Below, piece by piece: positions 16,683 through 20,646 of a DNA stretch of 20,646 nucleotides. Both the position numbers and the translations under genes were made by a program. The notes beneath the pieces were generated by a model. It saw nothing but the letters and a program-made list of their open reading frames with translations, did no database searches and was not told where the DNA came from. Origin of the DNA: CAYSCS01 sp964429695 (lineage in GTDB: Bacteria; Acidobacteriota; Aminicenantia; Aminicenantales; Aminicenantaceae); assembly GCA_964429695.1 (NCBI GenBank), contig CAYSCS010000064.1, forward strand, positions 1-20,646, written 5' to 3'. Each line of letters begins with the position of its first letter. The first letter of the stretch is position 1.

Positions 16683-17166
16683 AAAGATAATTTTTTGGCT
16701 TGCAATAGCCTTAATTTGTTTAGGAGTTCGGGCAGAGCAGGAGAAGATAAATAATCCCAAGTCTCCCGCGAAAGAGAGGCTGAGCTTTATCAAGAAAGAA
16801 TTAATTCCTAAGGGGAGAGAATTCATTAATCCCTGGCGAAATATTTTTATTCCTTATGGTTCAAATGCTGCGCGAAAAAATATGAAGGAAATCCCCTCTT
16901 CGGCTTCCGGAGTTCTGGGAAGCTCTCAGCATAAGATCGCAGAGGTTTCCCCTGATATGGGTTTAAATTTGAAGTATGTTGGATATGTTGTTTCAGGAGA
17001 AAAAATCATGGCTTTGGTAATTTTTCAAGGTCAGGCAAGAGCCGTAGGGAAAGATGAGATGCTCAGTGAAGAATTCAGGGTGAAACGAGTGACAAAAGAA
17101 GAGATAGAAATATTTGGCCCAGGCTCCAAGACAATCATTTTTACTTTGGAAGGAGAGAGGCCATGA
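16672..17166 (+). CDS. PilP/GspC-like periplasmic linker protein
   Basis: This 164-residue exported protein has a Sec signal peptide (cleavage probably after GVRA, residue 21). A flexible, proline- and serine-containing linker follows. The C-terminal domain (about 100-164, LKYVGYVVSGEKIMALVIF and EEIEIFGPGSKTIIFTLEG) resembles the beta-rich homology-region domain of PilP and GspC. That domain contacts the N0 domain of the secretin. Typical PilP is a lipoprotein; here Cys16 in LICLG lacks a proper lipobox, so it is probably a soluble periplasmic protein. Its position between pilO and the secretin fits. It overlaps pilO by 11 nt and the secretin by four. Confidence 0.75.
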   Translation: MKVKKIIFWLAIALICLGVRAEQEKINNPKSPAKERLSFIKKELIPKGREFINPWRNIFIPYGSNAARKNMKEIPSSASGVLGSSQHKIAEVSPDMGLNLKYVGYVVSGEKIMALVIFQGQARAVGKDEMLSEEFRVKRVTKEEIEIFGPGSKTIIFTLEGERP

Positions 17167-19292
17167 AAAAAATGGCGATTTTGATGCTCATCATGCTTGG
17201 ATTATGGGGCTGTGCAGTGTTGAGTAGAAATTATCAACTTGGAACTGAAGCTGCGGTGAACAAAGATTGGGATCAGGCAGTCATCTTTTATCAGAAAGCA
17301 GTTCTTGAAGACCCAAACAATTCCGCCTATAGGCTGGCCTTGATAAGGGCTTCTATTGCCGCAAGCCTTCATCACCTTCAGCAAGCAAGAAATTTGGCTT
17401 CCCAGGGTAAGAAAGAGGAGGCCCTCGCCGAATATGAGAAAGCAATAGGCTATGACCCTTCGAACATCATGATTGTGGAGGAAGCACGAAGATTTGCCGG
17501 AAAGCCTGAGGAGAAAAAGCCAGAAATAAAAGAGCTTGAACTTCCTTTTAGACTCAAGGTTGACGATAAAAAAATAGAGCTTAAATTCATAAACGCAAGC
17601 GTACGTTCTATTTTTGAGGCACTGGGCAAGTATGCGCAGATTAACGTCATCTTTGATGAACAATTCAGGGACACTTCCTTATCTATAGACCTTGTGGATA
17701 TGAGTTTTGAGCAGGCGCTTAATTCTATTTGTCTTGCCTCCAAGAATTTTTATCGAGTGATAGATGAGAAGACCGTGGTCATAGCTCCTGACCTTCCTGC
17801 TAAGAGGCTTCAGTATGAACTCAATGCTATCAAGACTTTCTATTTATCAAATGTAAATGCCGAAGATATGCGAGCTGCCCTTCAGCTCATGCTTCGTACG
17901 CAATTTCGAATGCCAAGCATACATGTCGACAAAGGCCTCAATTCAATAACCATTAAGGATACACCTGAGAGCATAGCTCTCGCAGAGAAGATGATTTCCC
18001 TTTGGGACAAGCCGAAAGGAGAAGTGGTGATTGATCTGGAGATAATGGAAGTCTCTCGCTCAAAGCTGAGGCAGCTTGGGCTGGATTTTGAACAGCACCT
18101 CATCGGTTTGAGATACAATCAGGAGAGCAGCGATAAAGGATGGTTCAAACTGAGTGAGATGGATCTCTCCAAGCGAGAAAACTACCAGATTACCTTGCCT
18201 TCGGCACTAATTCAATTGCTGGAGCAGGACGCCGACACGAAGGTTATCTCTCAACCCCGGCTTAGAGGACTTCATGGAGAAAAGATTGAGTACCTGGTTG
18301 GTGATAAAATTCCCATCCCTCGCACCACCTTCACTCCCATAGCAGCAGGGGGGGTGAGCCAGCAACCAGTGACTTCTTTTGCCTATGAAGACGTGGGAAT
18401 CGATGTCAAGATTACCCCCAGAATCCATTTTGAAAAAGAAATAACTCTTGAACTTGAAATTAAGATTAAATCGCTGGGAGGGTCAGGGTTTGCCGATATT
18501 CCCATCATTGCCACTAGAGAAGTAAAGAATATGGTCAGGCTCAAGGATGGGGAGACGAATCTTTTGGCAGGTCTCTTGAAGGACGAGGAGAGGAAAACCT
18601 TGAGAGGGATTGCCGGTTTGAAGAGCATTCCCATTATCGGGAGCCTGTTTTCTAACACTGACCAGAGGATTCAACAGACAGATGTCATCCTTACCATTAC
18701 CCCCTACATCATAAGGACGATTCCCTTGGGAAAGGAGGATTCAAAACCGGTGTGGGTAAACCCACAAGAAGTTTCTCCTCCTGCCGTAGCCACACTCAGA
18801 GAGCCGGAAGAAGAGGCTTTAGAGATGGGCCTAGAAGAAGAAAGAGAACTAAGAAGGCAACCAAGAGAGGAGGCAGGAAAGAATCTAATTTATCTTGAGC
18901 CTTTTGATTTTGAGGTCCCAAGGGAGCGGGAATTTCGGATTATGGTGAGCCTTCGCTCCGAAGCGGAGATTGGAAGTTTATCCGTGAACATATCCTTTAA
19001 TCCTCAAGTTCTTAACTTAAAAGAAATAGAGAGAGGAAGTTTTATCAGACAGTTAGGAAAGGACCTTCCCTTCTTGAAGAATATAGACAATTCCTCAGGC
19101 TCCTGTACCATAGGGTTCTCAGGAACCGATGTTGCGCAGGGTGTCAGGGGGTCCGGAGATGTGGCTCTTCTTGTCTTTCAATCAAAGGGAAAAGGAGAGA
19201 GCTCTATTGCGGTGAGTAATGTTGCGGCCAATAGTCCGGATGGACAGACAATTTCTTTTGAGACGCGAGAGGCACGCGTTCGAGTCCGTTGA
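17163..19292 (+). CDS. Outer-membrane secretin (PilQ/GspD type) with N-terminal TPRs and C-terminal cohesin domain
   Basis: This 709-residue protein should form the outer-membrane channel. It has a signal peptide with a lipobox-like LWGC (Cys17). Two TPR-like repeats (about 24-107) resemble a fused pilotin. An N0/STN domain (131-210) and an N1 domain (about 219-285) follow. The secretin barrel (about 287-520) has VISQPRLRGLHGEKIEYLVG, FAYEDVGIDVKITPRI and DVILTITPYIIRT. After an acidic linker (522-573), residues 574-709 look like a cohesin domain (SLRSEAEIGSLSVNISFNP, GSGDVALLVFQSKG). Cohesin domains bind dockerins in cellulosomes, but their role on secretins is unclear. It is the last gene of the operon; ATG overlaps the preceding stop (ATGA), and no clear terminator follows. 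Confidence 0.92.
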   Translation: MKKMAILMLIMLGLWGCAVLSRNYQLGTEAAVNKDWDQAVIFYQKAVLEDPNNSAYRLALIRASIAASLHHLQQARNLASQGKKEEALAEYEKAIGYDPSNIMIVEEARRFAGKPEEKKPEIKELELPFRLKVDDKKIELKFINASVRSIFEALGKYAQINVIFDEQFRDTSLSIDLVDMSFEQALNSICLASKNFYRVIDEKTVVIAPDLPAKRLQYELNAIKTFYLSNVNAEDMRAALQLMLRTQFRMPSIHVDKGLNSITIKDTPESIALAEKMISLWDKPKGEVVIDLEIMEVSRSKLRQLGLDFEQHLIGLRYNQESSDKGWFKLSEMDLSKRENYQITLPSALIQLLEQDADTKVISQPRLRGLHGEKIEYLVGDKIPIPRTTFTPIAAGGVSQQPVTSFAYEDVGIDVKITPRIHFEKEITLELEIKIKSLGGSGFADIPIIATREVKNMVRLKDGETNLLAGLLKDEERKTLRGIAGLKSIPIIGSLFSNTDQRIQQTDVILTITPYIIRTIPLGKEDSKPVWVNPQEVSPPAVATLREPEEEALEMGLEEERELRRQPREEAGKNLIYLEPFDFEVPREREFRIMVSLRSEAEIGSLSVNISFNPQVLNLKEIERGSFIRQLGKDLPFLKNIDNSSGSCTIGFSGTDVAQGVRGSGDVALLVFQSKGKGESSIAVSNVAANSPDGQTISFETREARVRVR

Positions 19293-19715
19293 AGGGGAAT
19301 ATAAATTAAAAGATTTTTAGATGCTTTTCCCTTACTCGAGCCTTTAGGCAAAAAATACTATGAAATGCTCTAATTGTAACCAATAACAATTTATTGAGTA
19401 TTTTCCCCTTCTTCTCCGAAGACATCTGAGGCCACAAAGCTTCCTCCTTGTCCTCATCCTCATCTCAAGAATCATATTCCCTTGAGGATTTGTCTTTCCT
19501 CTAATTATCCCTCTTTCAGAGAAACTTAGGGGCGAATTTTCGTTAGGCTGACTCATCAATCTTGACAAATTATTGAAGAGTCAATTTGTTAAAAAAGTTC
19601 ATTAAAAAAAATATTTTTTAAAGTCATGATAAAGAAACCATTAAAAAAGAAGCTAAAAGGGAAGAGGAGGACTTAAGAGAGAGGGAAAGATTAATTAATC
19701 GGAGGGAGTAAAATA
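19293..19715. other. Gap after the secretin gene with a possible decayed small membrane-protein frame
   Basis: No intact gene is convincing. A plus-strand frame from ATG 19360 starts MKCSNCNQ, like a zinc-ribbon N-terminus. It then contains hydrophobic stretches (SFLLVLILISRIIFP, GFVFPLIIPLSEKL) interrupted by stops at 19384, 19483 and 19549. One frameshift further on, an open stretch reads ETIKKEAKREEEDL up to about 19710. It may be a broken gene of about 110 codons of unknown identity, or chance. TTGACA occurs at 19562-19567 but without a good -10. Confidence 0.3.
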
Positions 19716-20406
19716 ATGAAAAAATTTCTTTGACTATCCATCTTCATGGTTTCGATTATGTTTTATCTAACCGCAGATGGTCTCTCAGGTTGGAGCAAGG
19801 TTAAAAGGCTAAGCTGAACTGCTGGGGACTAGCAATGTTCGGTTATTTCCGTAGATTAAAATGGAGTAATCCCTGCAGTCTGGGAAGATAAGTCATCAGG
19901 AAATTTTGAGATATTTATTATAAGAGGAGCCCAGACGGAGGCTCATCCTGGAGCGCATCCAAAAAGCTAACCTCAAATTCAGTTGCTTCCTGTAATCCAG
20001 CCGTAAGCATAGATTCAAATGACGTGATTCATCTAGTCTAGGCAGATTCTACACCAGGGAATGGTGAAATCTATTATAAAAAATGCTCAGATGGTGGTGC
20101 ATCCTGGAGGAAAAATAAAAGATTAACATTAACCTCAGGGAATTCACTATATCCATTAATTGCCATAGTTTCAAGCGACACAATCAATGTAGCCTTCGAA
20201 GATTACACACCCGTAATTTTGAGATTTATTATAAAGTAATTACAGATGGCGGAGCTTAATGGAGTGTAGTCGAGAGGTTGAGCTTCAAGGCAGGTCACTC
20301 CTGAAATCCTAAGATTAAGGCTTGTTCAGATAACAGAGTTAATCTTGTCTTGGATGATGATACCCCAGGAAATAAAATCATTTATTATATAAAAAGCGAG
20401 GAATAA
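19716..20406 (+). pseudogene. Decayed secreted BNR/sialidase-like repeat protein
   Basis: A good ribosome site (GGAGGGAG, 19701-19708) precedes ATG 19716 and a signal-peptide-like start, MKKFL-stop-LSIFMVSIMFYL. Read over three frames, the rest gives about four repeats of some 55 residues: the SxDGGxSW (Asp-box/BNR) core, KRLT, and a WxDxTPGNxEIYYK segment. Examples are YYKRSPDGGSSWSASKKLT, DSTPGNGEIYYKKCSDGG and FEDYTPGNFEIYYK (after restoring one base). There is a net frameshift near 19915 and another near 20217. There are at least seven in-frame stops of all three kinds, several at positions where sister repeats have Trp. The frame ends at TAA 20404-20406. Intact relatives form secreted beta-propellers, often glycan-binding. 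This copy cannot make such a protein. Confidence 0.8.
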
Positions 20407-20429
20407 GTTCATATTTTAGGTTTATTATT

Positions 20430-20514
20430 CCCGAATATTCGAATAACTGAGCCTTTTTTCTTTGGATTATAAAAAGATGGCCTCTCTCCTGCCAGGAAAC
20501 CTGACAAAATAGAG
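20430..20514 (+). repeat. Second, diverged copy of the 3569-4046 element end
   Basis: CCCGAATATTCG (20430-20441) is identical to the terminus of the element read inward from 4044. Collinear blocks follow in both copies: TTTTTTC (20454-20460), TTATAAAA (20467-20474) and GCCTCTCT (20480-20487), then a GAAAC-containing stretch. The matching blocks in the first copy are at 4018-4012, 4008-4001 and 3994-3987 on the opposite strand. Similarity fades after about 20514. The remaining sequence to 20646 shows no gene, and the other end of this copy, if it exists, is outside the window. Confidence 0.55.
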
Positions 20515-20646
20515 GGAGAAACAAAAAACCAAGAGTTTCACCCAACAGGTGCAACCCTTGAGGTGCTTTGATGATAGGCCAAAGAATAAAAAATTCAACC
20601 TCGGGAAATTAAAAAAGACCACTGTCAGCGCCTCCAGTGGGCCCGT

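Noticed and set aside
19262..19279. Hairpin ACGCG/CGCGT as terminator of the pilus operon
   Set aside because: It lies before the stop codon and is not followed by a T run. The weak AAGGGGAA/TTTTCCCTT pairing after the stop has a loop of nearly 30 nt and no T run.
19279..19287. tRNA T-loop-like TTCGAGTCC at the end of the secretin gene
   Set aside because: The flanking bases do not form a T-stem, no acceptor or anticodon arm fits, and it lies in coding sequence.
19716..20406. TGA read as tryptophan (alternative genetic code)
   Set aside because: Some TGA codons fall at Trp positions in the BNR pseudogene, but TAA, TAG and frameshifts are there too. The intact genes use TGG for Trp throughout and TGA as a stop (gspE, pilM, secretin, regulator).

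Overview
The window looks like bacterial chromosome from a moderately AT-rich, diderm, probably uncultivated lineage. The evidence for a diderm is a type IV pilus/type II secretion-like operon ending in an outer-membrane secretin, plus Sec signal peptides and a lipobox. Three features recall candidate phyla such as Aminicenantes or Aerophobetes: the secretin with TPR and cohesin modules, the large secreted M1-type peptidase, and a decayed BNR-repeat protein. That placement is a weak inference, because no marker gene is present.

Layout. 1-989 is a heavily decayed ISL3-type transposase. 1182-2036 (+) is a complete HesA/MoeB/ThiF-type adenylyltransferase, convergent with a class III PLP aminotransferase (3459-2125, -). 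3569-4046 carries no convincing gene. It is bounded by imperfect 22-bp inverted repeats, and a diverged copy of its right end recurs at about 20430. 4101-6704 (+) is a secreted M1-like zinc peptidase. It converges with a minus-strand cluster, read from 11304 leftward: a small secreted protein, a PDZ/multi-TM/GAF/PAS histidine kinase, and an NtrC-type sigma-54 activator.

Divergent from that cluster, 11812-19292 (+) is a compact seven-gene operon: gspF/pilC, gspE/pilB, pilM, pilN, pilO, a pilP/gspC-like gene and the secretin. Nearly every junction overlaps or abuts. It supplies the motor platform, assembly ATPase, inner-membrane alignment complex and outer-membrane pore. It has no pilin, pseudopilin, PilT-like ATPase or prepilin peptidase, so these must lie elsewhere. 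The adjacent two-component system is a plausible regulator of such pilin genes, by analogy with PilS/PilR, but no sigma-54 site was found here.

The right end (19293-20646) is decayed DNA: a possible broken membrane-protein frame, a clear BNR-repeat pseudogene (19716-20406), and the second copy of the dispersed repeat.

Five promoter-like elements can be read. Two lie so close to the gene start that almost no 5' leader would remain, and one lies inside the longest open frame of gspF and so moves its start. No rRNA, tRNA or CRISPR array was found.
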